Source of the DNA: Tannerella sp.
GTDB lineage: Bacteria; Bacteroidota; Bacteroidia; Bacteroidales; Tannerellaceae
DNA length: 32,083 bases
Direction: 5' to 3'
Assembly (NCBI GenBank): GCA_031272155.1
Contig: JAISUI010000003.1
Span: forward strand, 1 to 32,083
A program made the position numbers and the translations under genes. The stretch's first letter is position 1. Each line of letters begins with the position of its first letter. This document shows, one piece after another, positions 1 through 6,960 of the stretch. The notes under the pieces were generated by a model. That model was not told the DNA's origin. It made no database searches and saw only the letters and a program-made list of their open reading frames with translations.

Positions 1-725
1 GTGAACACATCGGGCAGATATGCCTTTTTGCTTTTCATCAACGGCATCATATAGCCTCCGTCCAACAGTTCGATGACTTTCTCGCCATTGACCTGCACAA
101 CTTCGATGCTGCCTTCTCCGGCATCCCACTGCGTGGGGAACTCGCCCATCTGTTCGTTGGCGAAGTCGTCGGAGAAGATAATCTCGTCGCCCGGCACGAA
201 GTCGCTTTTGGCATAAGCCATTTCGGCGGGGGTGGCGGCTGGGACTTCGGCTGTTGTGGCTGTTGCGCCTGTCGAAGTAGCGTTGTTTGTTGCAGTTGCG
301 GCGGCTGTTCCGGTTGTTGCGCCTGTCGAAGCATCGGGTTGTTTGGCCCCGCATTCGGTGCAGAACTTGCCGGTGTTGCCTTTATGCTTGCATGAGGGGC
401 ATGTCCAGCCGGAGGCGTCGGGTTGTTTGGCGCCGCACTCGGTACAGAACTTGCCCGTGTTGCCTGCATGTTTGCACGAGGGACATGTCCAGCCTTTCGT
501 CTTTTCGGTGGTGGCTTTCTCGTTGTTCTCGTAGGTGTCGGGGTCGGTAGCCTTGTCTATGGCTGAACTGACCGCCTGCTCGGTTTTTTGTTCCGCTTTG
601 CGGACGGCTGTGTTCTTTGCGGCATTTTCGACGGCTTTGCCGAGACGTCTGCCGAACTGCGCCTGCGCTACACTGCATACGAGCAGCAGCGCGAGCGTCA
701 TACATAAAAATTTTACGGTTCTCAT
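1..725 (-). CDS. Exported double zinc-ribbon protein, probable OmpA-family N-terminal part (3' end off window)
   Basis: This gene is missing from the ORF track because it runs off the left edge; I translated it from ATG at 723-725 and get 241 codons. Residues 1-23 form a Sec signal peptide ending AQAQ. An Ala/Lys/Glu-rich helix follows, then two nearly identical zinc ribbons (WTCPSCKH..GKFCTECGAKQP) with Cys 81/84/94/97 and 109/112/122/125. After a Thr/Ala linker comes DFVPGDEIIFSDDFANEQMGEFPTQWD, which resembles the region that precedes the OmpA/Pal peptidoglycan-binding domain in Bacteroidota OmpA-family proteins. That C-terminal domain would lie outside the window, so the OmpA call is an inference. 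An exported protein carrying CxxC ribbons is unusual because most zinc ribbons of this kind are cytoplasmic. Transcription probably starts from the -33/-7 pair at 759-790. Confidence 0.8.
   Translation of the reverse strand, partial: MRTVKFLCMTLALLLVCSVAQAQFGRRLGKAVENAAKNTAVRKAEQKTEQAVSSAIDKATDPDTYENNEKATTEKTKGWTCPSCKHAGNTGKFCTECGAKQPDASGWTCPSCKHKGNTGKFCTECGAKQPDASTGATTGTAAATATNNATSTGATATTAEVPAATPAEMAYAKSDFVPGDEIIFSDDFANEQMGEFPTQWDAGEGSIEVVQVNGEKVIELLDGGYMMPLMKSKKAYLPDVF
327..494 (-). repeat. Tandem 84-bp repeat encoding two zinc ribbons
   Basis: Two adjacent 84-bp units (327-410 and 411-494) each encode 28 residues. I count 12 base differences between them, but the ribbon residues differ only at HAG versus HKG, so most changes are silent. 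Confidence 0.9.
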
Positions 726-758
726 TTTTACTAAAATTTAAATTGTTTATTAAGGCGA

Positions 759-790
759 CAAATATAAAGGGTTTTTTTCTAACAAACAAG
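759..790 (-). promoter_or_regulatory. Bacteroidota-type promoter of the zinc-ribbon gene
   Basis: Read on the minus strand, the -7 box TATATTTG (759-766) matches TAnnTTTG exactly. A CTTG -33 box (787-790) lies 20 bp further upstream. It sits 33 bp before the ATG. Confidence 0.6.
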
Positions 791-852
791 CATAATGAAA
801 AAAAATATTGCATAAAGATTAAATTTTTATTCGGCAGACCATTTTATTTAAT

Positions 853-860
853 TAATTTTG
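853..860 (+). promoter_or_regulatory. -7 box of the ABM lipoprotein gene
   Basis: TAATTTTG matches the Bacteroidota -7 consensus TAnnTTTG and lies about 30 bp before the ATG at 890. I see no good -33 box. Confidence 0.45.
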
Positions 861-889
861 CAGGCGAATAGGTTTTAAAAAATGACATT

Positions 890-1297
890 ATGAAAAAATT
901 GTACATGGCAGTGATCGCGCTTCTGATGCTGGGAGCGGCGTCCTGCAACGGAGGGAAGAAATGTTGCGAAAACGCATCTTGCGAGGGCAAGGATGTTTCG
1001 GAGGCAGCGCCGGAAAAGAAAGAGAAAGTGGTTGTTGCGCGCGTTTCCGTGAAACCGGAGAAAGAAGCGGATTTTATCAACGTGGCGTCGCAGCTGGTTG
1101 AAAAAACCCGTCAGGAGCCGGGCAATCTTTTTTACACGCTGTATCAATCGCCGGAAAGCAAGTCGGATTTTATCTTTTATGAGATTTATGAAGACGAGGA
1201 TGCTTTCCTGAAACATGCGTCGTCCGATTATTTCGCTGCTTTTTCGGAGGGAATAAAGGATTTGATTGCAAGTGATTTGGTAGTGGAGGAGTATTGA
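890..1297 (+). CDS. Lipoprotein with antibiotic-biosynthesis-monooxygenase (YgiN-like) domain
   Basis: The 135-residue product starts with a lipoprotein signal (MKKLYMAVIALLMLGAASC, lipid Cys 19), so it should be anchored to a membrane outside the cytoplasm. A short Cys/Lys/Glu-rich linker follows. Residues from about 46 to the end (VVVARVSVKPEKEADFINVASQLVEKTRQEPGNLFYTLYQS) have the ferredoxin-like dimeric ABM fold pattern, including the typical EPGN and FxxYExYxDEDAFxxH motifs. Proteins of this family act as quinol or small-aromatic monooxygenases, but most members have no proven substrate. A lipidated ABM domain is less common than the cytoplasmic form. It stands alone, divergent from the zinc-ribbon gene and convergent with rubrerythrin, sharing a hairpin terminator. 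Confidence 0.85.
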   Translation: MKKLYMAVIALLMLGAASCNGGKKCCENASCEGKDVSEAAPEKKEKVVVARVSVKPEKEADFINVASQLVEKTRQEPGNLFYTLYQSPESKSDFIFYEIYEDEDAFLKHASSDYFAAFSEGIKDLIASDLVVEEY

Positions 1298-1305
1298 CAA
1301 AAAAT

Positions 1306-1342
1306 GAAAGCCGGAGAGGTTGAACAGTTCCTTCCGGCTTTC
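1306..1342. terminator. Bidirectional hairpin terminator
   Basis: A perfect 10-bp stem, GAAAGCCGGA / TCCGGCTTTC, lies between two convergent genes. It is followed by GTTTTC on the plus side and by ATTTTTTG on the minus side, so it can serve both the lipoprotein gene and rubrerythrin. Confidence 0.8.
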
Positions 1343-1395
1343 GTTTTCAATAGCGAAAAAAGGGATTTAAACGTCTCTTTTTCCGCAGGGTGGTG

Positions 1396-1950
1396 TTATT
1401 TCTTTGCGAAATAACGGTTGTACAGTCCTTCAAAGCCTTTGCCATGGCGGGCTTCATCTTTACACATTTCATGCACGGTGTCATGAATTGCGTCTAAGTT
1501 TTGCTGTTTCGCCAGGGTTGCGATGCGTTTTTTGTCTTCGCAGGCGCCCTGTTCGGCCAACATGCGTTTATAGACGTTGGTTTTGGTATCCCAAACGATT
1601 TCGCCGAGCAGTTCGGCAAAACGTGCGCAATGGTCGGCTTCTTCAAAGGCATATCGTTTGAAGGCTTCGGCTATTTCGGAATATCCTTCCCTGTCGGCCT
1701 GCCGGCTCATTGCAATATACATACCTACTTCCGTCGCTTCGCCCATAAAATGAGCCTGCAATCCATCCCAAATAACTGGGTCAACGCCTTTGGCAACGCC
1801 AAGCACGTGCTCGTCGGCAAAGGTCAGTTTGTCGTCGTCTATCACTTCCTTGAATTTCTCTTTCGGTTGTTTACACATCGGACAAAATTCGGGAGCTTCG
1901 TCCCCTTCATGTACATAACCACATACGGTACAAATAAATTTTTTCTTCAT
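1396..1950 (-). CDS. rbr: Rubrerythrin with N-terminal rubredoxin domain (reverse rubrerythrin type)
   Basis: The 184-residue protein begins with a rubredoxin-like domain (residues about 4-35, CTVCGY...CPMC, four Cys for iron). A four-helix ferritin-like domain follows, carrying EATEVGM, FEEADH and CKDEARH, i.e. the Glu and ExxH ligands of a di-iron site. Classical rubrerythrins carry the rubredoxin domain at the C-terminus; here the order is reversed, as in clostridial reverse rubrerythrin. The family reduces hydrogen peroxide with electrons from NAD(P)H oxidoreductases and protects anaerobes from brief oxygen exposure. The gene lies 21 bp downstream of a PerR/Fur-family regulator gene and is probably co-transcribed with and controlled by it. 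No signal peptide is present, so it acts in the cytoplasm. Confidence 0.93.
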   Translation of the reverse strand: MKKKFICTVCGYVHEGDEAPEFCPMCKQPKEKFKEVIDDDKLTFADEHVLGVAKGVDPVIWDGLQAHFMGEATEVGMYIAMSRQADREGYSEIAEAFKRYAFEEADHCARFAELLGEIVWDTKTNVYKRMLAEQGACEDKKRIATLAKQQNLDAIHDTVHEMCKDEARHGKGFEGLYNRYFAKK

Positions 1951-1971
1951 AACTCGTTTATTTATAATTAA

Positions 1972-2415
1972 TTAATATTTTAATATGGGCTGCGCTTGCG
2001 ACAGCCGTTTTTGTTTTGCACAAAGTTTACACAGGCCTTTGATGTTGATAGAGGTATAGTCCACAATCATTCCCTGCAATTCGGTAAACAGTTCTTCGCG
2101 TCCGCTGAGGGGAATATCAATGATTCTTCCACAGTCCTTGCAACGAAAATGCGCGTGTTTATCTATGACGCCGTCGAAGCGTGCATTCCGGTCATCAATA
2201 CTGATATATAATGCAACGCCTTGGCTCACAAACAGTTTAAGCGTATTGTAAACTGTTGTTCGCGACAAAGTCGGGATGCGCGGCGAAATAGCCGTATAAA
2301 TTTCATCTACTGTCGGATGCGTATGATGATCCAACAAATAATCCATGATGGCCATCCGCTGAAGGGAAGGCCTGATGCCATGTTTTACCAAATATTTTTT
2401 CCTCAATTCCGTCAT
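1972..2415 (-). CDS. perR: PerR/Fur-family metalloregulator
   Basis: This 147-residue protein has the Fur layout: an N-terminal winged helix (about residues 1-80, recognition segment TLSRTTVYNTLKLF) and a C-terminal dimer domain. Structural zinc Cys pairs are C92/C95 and C129/C132. Putative regulatory-metal ligands H33 (HPT), D81 (RFD), H87 and H89 align by eye with PerR H37, D85, H91 and H93. At the position of PerR D104, which favours iron-catalysed peroxide sensing, I read Glu 107, as in Fur. The adjacent rubrerythrin gene argues for peroxide control, so PerR is the better name, but the Glu leaves doubt. A perfect inverted repeat overlaps its own promoter (2431-2453), suggesting autoregulation. 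Confidence 0.85.
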   Translation of the reverse strand: MTELRKKYLVKHGIRPSLQRMAIMDYLLDHHTHPTVDEIYTAISPRIPTLSRTTVYNTLKLFVSQGVALYISIDDRNARFDGVIDKHAHFRCKDCGRIIDIPLSGREELFTELQGMIVDYTSINIKGLCKLCAKQKRLSQAQPILKY

Positions 2416-2430
2416 TTTTGTAACAATTAC

Positions 2431-2453
2431 ATATTTGTTTCGGGTACAAATAT
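2431..2453. promoter_or_regulatory. Operator-like inverted repeat over the perR promoter
   Basis: ATATTTGT-N7-ACAAATAT is a perfect 8-bp inverted repeat. It overlaps the -7 box and presumed start site of perR, where a repressor would block transcription. Binding by PerR itself is inferred. Confidence 0.65.
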
Positions 2454-2478
2454 CCGCATAAAAGCCGAAACCGCCAAA
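2447..2478 (-). promoter_or_regulatory. Promoter of perR-rbr
   Basis: On the minus strand a TTTG -33 box (2475-2478) is separated by 20 bp from GATATTTG (2447-2454), one mismatch from TAnnTTTG. The distance to the perR ATG is about 30 bp. Confidence 0.6.
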
Positions 2479-2525
2479 TAATTTTACAACTTTTTTTGCA
2501 AAAAAATTTTCAACCGGGATTTATA

Positions 2526-3623
2526 TTAGATAATATTGTGTTTTTCCAAAAACAGATCCATCATTTGTTTGGCGGCGATAAACGAGCTGATTTGATGGTC
2601 CAGCACTTTTTGTTCCATCAGTGGCAGTTGTTTTTCGATCTGCGGATGGTGGAAAAACGCATTTTGCAGCATGTCGCGGATGCTTTCATACATCCAGTAT
2701 TTGGCCTGTTCGTTTCGTTTATGTCCGAAATAGCCGTTGGCTTTCGTGAAGCTGATATAATCATCTATCATGTCCCATATTTCCTTGATTCCAAGGCCGT
2801 AGTATCCGGAATAGGTAAGCACTGCCGGCGTCCAGCCCGAATCGGCCGGCGGGAAAAGATGCAGTGCATTCCGGAAATGATTAGCGGCTAAGTTGGCGCG
2901 TTCGATGTTGTCGCCATCGGCTTTATTAATGACGATGCCATCGGCCATTTCCATGATTCCGCGTTTGATGCCCTGCAGTTCGTCGCCCGTACCGGCCAAT
3001 TGGATAAGCAGGAAGAAATCCACCATGGAGTGGACAACGGTTTCGCTTTGCCCCACGCCGACTGTTTCGACGAAGATGGTATCAAATCCGGCGGCTTCGC
3101 ACAGGATGATGGTTTCCCGTGTTTTACGGGCAACTCCCCCCAGTGATCCGGCTGTCGGGGAAGGGCGGATAAAGGCGTTTTTTTCGCGCGACAGGGCTTC
3201 CATCCGCGTTTTATCGCCGAGGATACTGCCTTTGGAGCGTTCGCTGCTGGGGTCAATCGCCAGCACTGCCAAGCGATGCCCCTTTTGCAGGATATACATG
3301 CCAAATGCATCAATGGAGGTGCTTTTGCCGGCGCCCGGCACGCCGGTAATCCCGACCCGCACCGACTGGCCGGTGTGGGGAAGGCAGCGTTCGATGATTT
3401 CCTGCGCCTGCCGCTGGTGGTCGTCCCTGACGCTTTCTATCAGCGTGACGGCGCGGCTGAGCATAGCAATGTCGCCCTTTAAAATGCCTTCGACATAGTC
3501 GGACGTTGTACAGGGTTTCAAGCCGGGAATTTTCTTGAAATACGGATTGACGGACGGTACGTTCTTCACTCCCTTATTTACTTTCAGTCCTTTATATTGC
3601 GCGTCGTTTTCAGGGTGCTCCAT
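2526..3623 (-). CDS. meaB: Methylmalonyl-CoA mutase-associated GTPase MeaB (ArgK family)
   Basis: The 365-residue product is a G3E-type P-loop GTPase. The Walker A loop is GVPGAGKS at residues 94-101, followed by AVLAIDPSS, a GGVARKTRE segment, the FVETVGVGQSE switch region and a VINKADGDN guanine-specificity motif. Length and order fit MeaB, which loads and protects the adenosylcobalamin cofactor of methylmalonyl-CoA mutase in the succinate-propionate pathway. No mutase gene is in the window; the usual mutA/mutB partners must lie elsewhere. It is the last gene of a minus-strand run with two DUF1573 genes (25 bp after the larger one). The first 30 residues are basic and not conserved-looking; the ATG at 3621-3623 is the only evident start. 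Confidence 0.93.
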   Translation of the reverse strand: MEHPENDAQYKGLKVNKGVKNVPSVNPYFKKIPGLKPCTTSDYVEGILKGDIAMLSRAVTLIESVRDDHQRQAQEIIERCLPHTGQSVRVGITGVPGAGKSTSIDAFGMYILQKGHRLAVLAIDPSSERSKGSILGDKTRMEALSREKNAFIRPSPTAGSLGGVARKTRETIILCEAAGFDTIFVETVGVGQSETVVHSMVDFFLLIQLAGTGDELQGIKRGIMEMADGIVINKADGDNIERANLAANHFRNALHLFPPADSGWTPAVLTYSGYYGLGIKEIWDMIDDYISFTKANGYFGHKRNEQAKYWMYESIRDMLQNAFFHHPQIEKQLPLMEQKVLDHQISSFIAAKQMMDLFLEKHNII

Positions 3624-3648
3624 ACATTAATATATATATAAGATGATG

Positions 3649-4806
3649 TCATTGCCGTTCGGCCTTTATGTGGGCCGAATGTACCTGATTGGCCGGATCG
3701 TTGCAAACAACATGAAAATCAGTTGTAAAGGCAGTTCCCGTTTCATTCGGGCGAAGCATGATTTGGACAGTCAGCGCTTCGCCGGCAGGAAGTATTGCCT
3801 TTTGATTCCATCCGCTGACCACCGCCCGCGGGTCGTCGCACGAAAGGCTGTAGAGCGCCAGATCTGTTTTTCCCTTGTTGGTCAGTGTGATTGGACGGGA
3901 AACGGTTTTGATTTTCTTCAATCCGAGAAAACCGCCCTTGCTTTTTATCTTTCCGAAATCCACCGTGTCGGCCGACAGTTCCAGCGCCGGAGCGTCGGCG
4001 CCCTGAAGCGCGCGCAGCGTGGCGCGGTCGTCCACGAAATTGACGGTTACCGGGATCATTTGCGTAGCATTGGCCATTTGGGATGCTCCGGTTGTTTTCC
4101 AGGTAAAGCCGGTCACAAAACGTCCTTTTTCCTGCGGCACTTTGGAGCCGTCGAGTTCAACGCGGAGCCGTTCGGCCTTGCCGCTTTTCAACTGTGCAGG
4201 CGCTTTGATCGTAAGATATTCGGGCGCGTTTTCCACCGACAGGGTCAGGTCTTCGTCGGAAAAGTTGCGTATCCAGATGTCCTGCTTGAGGTGGTCGCCC
4301 AGATTGGCCGTATGAAACAGGAATTTGGCCGCTTCCATCTGGACGGCGCCGATGGTATCGCGGAAAGCCAGGTCAAGTGCGTTTGGTTTGGGAATCACGT
4401 CGCCCGTGATTGTCAGGCGCTGGCGAAGCGTTTTTTCGTTGGTGTAAACGGTAATATTTTTTTTGAAAGGCCCCGGACGGTTACGGGCGTCAAATGTGAC
4501 GGCTATTTGCCCTTCTTTCCCCGGCTCAATGGGCTGTTTCGGCCACTGCGGCTCGGTGCAGCCGCATGATGTCTGCACATGGGAAATGAGGAGCGGCGCC
4601 GTTCCGGTGTTTTTGAATACGAACACATGCGTAGCCAATCCGTCTTCTTCATGAATCAGTCCGAAATCAAAAGTGCGCTCGTCCATCGTAAAGACGGGCG
4701 CATCTTTTCCTTCCGTTTGCTTCGCCTGATTTTGCGCAGCAACCGACTGTATCAATAAAAAAAGCCCGAAAAGACACGTTTTAAAGATACGAGAACCTTT
4801 GAGCAT
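3649..4806 (-). CDS. Exported DUF1573 protein, two-domain form
   Basis: A Sec signal peptide (about residues 1-24, ending SVAAQ) precedes a DUF1573 domain (FDFGLIHEEDGLATHVFVFKNTGTAPLLISHVQTSCGCTEPQW...PGPFKKNITVYTN). DUF1573 is an immunoglobulin-like, probably periplasmic fold. A middle region of unclear type (about 140-270) follows, then a second Ig-like stretch (LSADTVDFGKIKS...PITLTNKGKTDLALYSLSC). At 385 residues it is roughly three times the length of its neighbour. It starts 3 bp after the stop of the smaller DUF1573 gene, so the two are surely one transcript. Function of the family is not known; the SCGCT motif is its signature. Co-transcription with meaB looks like neighbourhood, not shared function. 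Confidence 0.88.
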   Translation of the reverse strand: MLKGSRIFKTCLFGLFLLIQSVAAQNQAKQTEGKDAPVFTMDERTFDFGLIHEEDGLATHVFVFKNTGTAPLLISHVQTSCGCTEPQWPKQPIEPGKEGQIAVTFDARNRPGPFKKNITVYTNEKTLRQRLTITGDVIPKPNALDLAFRDTIGAVQMEAAKFLFHTANLGDHLKQDIWIRNFSDEDLTLSVENAPEYLTIKAPAQLKSGKAERLRVELDGSKVPQEKGRFVTGFTWKTTGASQMANATQMIPVTVNFVDDRATLRALQGADAPALELSADTVDFGKIKSKGGFLGLKKIKTVSRPITLTNKGKTDLALYSLSCDDPRAVVSGWNQKAILPAGEALTVQIMLRPNETGTAFTTDFHVVCNDPANQVHSAHIKAERQ

Positions 4807-4809
4807 TTT

Positions 4810-5205
4810 TTATTGTTGTTTGGGTAGCACGTTTCCCCTGATTGTCAATACATAGCTGCCCTCTTTCCCATTACTGTACACGCTGACGGTTTTTGTAAAC
4901 CTGCCGGGACGTCCGTCCGGGTTGTAAGAAACTTTGATATCGCCGGTTTGTCCCGGGGCTATCGGTTCTTTTGTCCAGTCGGGCGTCGTACAGCCGCACG
5001 AAGCGACCACACGTGTAATCACCAAAGGCATTTCACCGTTGTTCATAACAGTAAAGATATGCGTAGCCAAACCGCCATCTTCCGGAATGTCGCCAAAATC
5101 GTAAGATGCGCTGTCGGTTACTGTAATTGCAGCTTCCCTTTGTTGTGCGGAAGCGACCCCTGTCGTCATTACAACGACCATTAAAACAAATAAAATACGT
5201 TTCAT
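4810..5205 (-). CDS. Exported DUF1573 protein, single-domain form
   Basis: I chose the second ATG (5203-5205) because it gives a clean signal peptide (MKRILFVLMVVVMTTGVASAQQ); the ORF-track start adds MYLV. The remaining ~110 residues are one DUF1573 domain with the diagnostic pattern YDFGDIPEDGGLATHIFTVMNNGEMPLVITRVVASCGCTTPDW and a closing YVLTIRGNVLP. It closely resembles the first domain of the next gene, pointing to an old tandem duplication. It is the first gene of the DUF1573-DUF1573-meaB run. Cellular role is unknown; the fold and signal suggest a periplasmic or surface binding module. Confidence 0.88.
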   Translation of the reverse strand: MKRILFVLMVVVMTTGVASAQQREAAITVTDSASYDFGDIPEDGGLATHIFTVMNNGEMPLVITRVVASCGCTTPDWTKEPIAPGQTGDIKVSYNPDGRPGRFTKTVSVYSNGKEGSYVLTIRGNVLPKQQ

Positions 5206-5234
5206 TACTAAATACATTTATGTTAATACGGTTG

Positions 5235-5242
5235 CAAAAGTA
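5235..5242 (-). promoter_or_regulatory. -7 box of the DUF1573-meaB operon
   Basis: Minus-strand TACTTTTG matches TAnnTTTG exactly, 30 bp before the chosen ATG. The nearest TTTG is 23 bp upstream, a poor spacing, so the -33 element is uncertain. Confidence 0.4.
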
Positions 5243-5276
5243 GTCGAATTTTTTTTATGTTGTATCAAAATTCGGT

Positions 5277-5777
5277 TTATTTTTTGCGAATATACGTCAA
5301 AAAGCTGTGAGAATAAGGATTTTTTTCGTCTGCAGGGCATTTCGTACGCCCTGTTTCTTCCCATTCCGAGGCCGTTATTGCGGGAAAATAGTGGTCGGCG
5401 TCGGGAAATTGGGCATGAACCAGTGTCAGGTATAATTTATCGGCAAGCGGCAATGTTTGCCTGTAGATGCTTTCTCCGCCAAGGATAAAAATTTCCTGTT
5501 CCCCGTCGCAAGCCGCCAAGGCTTCTTCTACAGTCCCGCAGATCATGCAGTTTTCATATCGCAGATCGGGATTACGGCTGATTACGATGTTTTTTCTGCC
5601 GGGCAACGCCCCGTTCGGCAGGGAGTCGAAGGTTTTTCGTCCCATGATCACGGTGTGTCCGTTCGTTACGGACTTGAAATATTTCAGGTCGCCGGGCAAA
5701 TGCCAGAGCAATTTCCCGTTTTTGCCGATAGCGCGGCGTTCGTCCGTCGCAACAATAATCGAAATAAGTGGTTTCAT
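5277..5777 (-). CDS. folA: Dihydrofolate reductase
   Basis: The start at 5775-5777 gives a 166-residue protein beginning MKPLISIIVATDERRAIGKNGKLLWHLPGDLKYF, the usual DHFR N-terminus; the ORF-track start adds nine residues that overlap the thyA stop. Visible motifs are the substrate-site WHLPGDLKYFKS, the NADPH-binding VIMGRKTFDSLP and GRKNIVISRN, and IFILGGESIYRQTLP near the C-terminus. The enzyme reduces dihydrofolate with NADPH and regenerates the tetrahydrofolate oxidised by thymidylate synthase. The gene lies 13 bp downstream of thyA in the common thyA-folA arrangement. It is cytoplasmic. Confidence 0.96.
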   Translation of the reverse strand: MKPLISIIVATDERRAIGKNGKLLWHLPGDLKYFKSVTNGHTVIMGRKTFDSLPNGALPGRKNIVISRNPDLRYENCMICGTVEEALAACDGEQEIFILGGESIYRQTLPLADKLYLTLVHAQFPDADHYFPAITASEWEETGRTKCPADEKNPYSHSFLTYIRKK

Positions 5778-5790
5778 CGGCTGCTGTTTT

Positions 5791-6585
5791 TTATACCGCA
5801 ACATCTCCTTTGATATGCGGATACGGATCGTAATTCATAAGTTCAAAATCTTCGTAATGGAAGTCAAAAATGCTTTTCACTTCCGGATTGATGCGCATCT
5901 GTGGGAGGGGTCGCGGGTCGCGGGACAGTTGCAGGCGCACCTGTTCAAGATGATTATTGTAGATATGGGCGTCGCCGAGTGTGTGAACCAAATCGCCTGC
6001 CCGGAGATCGGTAACCTGCGCCATCATCTGCAGCAGCAAAGCGTATGAGGCAATATTAAACGGCACGCCGAGGAAAATGTCGGCGCTGCGCTGGTAGAGT
6101 TGGAGGCTCAACCGTCCTTCGGCCACATAGAACTGAAAAAAGGCATGGCATGGCGGCAGTTTCATCTTCCGAAGGTCGCCTACGTTCCACGAACTGACGA
6201 TGATACGGCGCGAATTGGGATCGGTGCAGATGGTTTGGACGGCTTCGCTTATCTGGTCAATAAAACCGCCTTCGTAGTCAGGCCACGAGCGCCACTGATA
6301 GCCGTAGATATGCCCCAGGTCGCCGTTACCGTCAGCCCATTCGTTCCATATCCTTACGCCGTGATCCCGGAGGTAACGGACATTGGTGTCGCCCTGCAGA
6401 AACCATAACAGTTCATAGATGATGGACTTGAGGTGCAGTTTTTTCGTTGTCAGCAACGGGAATCCGTCGCGCAGGTCAAACCGCATCTGATAGCCGAAAA
6501 TGCTTAGCGTACCCGTACCGGTACGGTCTTCTTTCTGTATGCCGTGTTCAAGCACATGTTCGAGTAAATCCAAATATTGTTTCAT
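5791..6585 (-). CDS. thyA: Thymidylate synthase (ThyA)
   Basis: The protein is 264 residues, the same length as E. coli ThyA. The nucleophile is Cys 146 in [12 protein letters not shown]. Other signatures are [29 protein letters not shown] near the N-terminus, [12 protein letters not shown] for phosphate binding, [20 protein letters not shown] for dUMP binding, and a C-terminus of HIKGDVAV (usually ..APVAV). It converts dUMP to dTMP using methylene-tetrahydrofolate, producing dihydrofolate for the adjacent FolA. A possible -7 box CAAATGTA (minus: TACATTTG) lies only 9 bp upstream of the ATG. Confidence 0.97.
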   Translation of the reverse strand: MKQYLDLLEHVLEHGIQKEDRTGTGTLSIFGYQMRFDLRDGFPLLTTKKLHLKSIIYELLWFLQGDTNVRYLRDHGVRIWNEWADGNGDLGHIYGYQWRSWPDYEGGFIDQISEAVQTICTDPNSRRIIVSSWNVGDLRKMKLPPCHAFFQFYVAEGRLSLQLYQRSADIFLGVPFNIASYALLLQMMAQVTDLRAGDLVHTLGDAHIYNNHLEQVRLQLSRDPRPLPQMRINPEVKSIFDFHYEDFELMNYDPYPHIKGDVAV

Positions 6586-6593
6586 AACATCGG

Positions 6594-6601
6594 CAAATGT
6601 A
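6594..6601 (-). promoter_or_regulatory. Possible -7 box of thyA
   Basis: Minus-strand TACATTTG fits TAnnTTTG, but it is only 9 bp from the ATG, implying an almost leaderless message, and no -33 box is seen. Confidence 0.3.
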
Positions 6602-6631
6602 CATAAATTTTCGGAATTATGTGCAGACGGA

Positions 6632-6670
6632 CAAAAAACGGAGGCTGCCTCAAAAAGTCAAGGCAGCCTC
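6632..6670 (-). terminator. Rho-independent terminator of the giant surface-protein gene
   Basis: A perfect 10-bp stem (GAGGCTGCCT / AGGCAGCCTC, 10-nt loop) lies downstream of the stop at 6725. On the minus strand it is followed by CGTTTTTTG, a clear U-tract. Confidence 0.85.
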
Positions 6671-6724
6671 TGTTTCCTGTTCTCTTCTCGCGAAGTGAAT
6701 CGGGATGATGTAATAATATAAATG

Positions 6725-6960
6725 CTATCGAATGATCACTTTATGTATGACGTTATCCTTAAGAGTTACTATATATACGCCCCGTCCCAGCGGGATCGCC
6801 GTTACGCCCTCGCCCAGCTTAAGGATTTTAACCAATTGGCCTGCTATTGAATAAATGTTTGCGGTGGTTTCGTGCGCCACGCGGATATAGAGCATGTTCC
6901 CGTGCGCCCATACGTCCGGGCCGGATAGCGTTTCGTTCGCTACTGCTTCCGGGCCGATGT
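6725..6960 (-). other. T9SS type A C-terminal sorting domain coding segment
   Basis: The last ~75 residues have the Por-secretion signature: a hydrophobic beta-sandwich with NxLYIR, ANIYSIAGQLV, IPLGRGVYIV and a basic end KVIIR. It directs export across the outer membrane. No T9SS machinery genes are in the window. Confidence 0.85.

Noticed and set aside
327-494. Direct repeats as a possible CRISPR array
   Set aside because: Only two adjacent units without spacers, and they encode protein domains.
47-813. Overlapping track ORFs in the first 0.8 kb (47-469, 232-534, 382-813)
   Set aside because: All are other-frame readings of the partial zinc-ribbon gene, which the track missed because it is cut by the window edge.
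3643-4569. 308-aa plus-strand ORF
   Set aside because: Antisense to the two-domain DUF1573 gene with signal peptide and SCGC motif; no recognisable domain.
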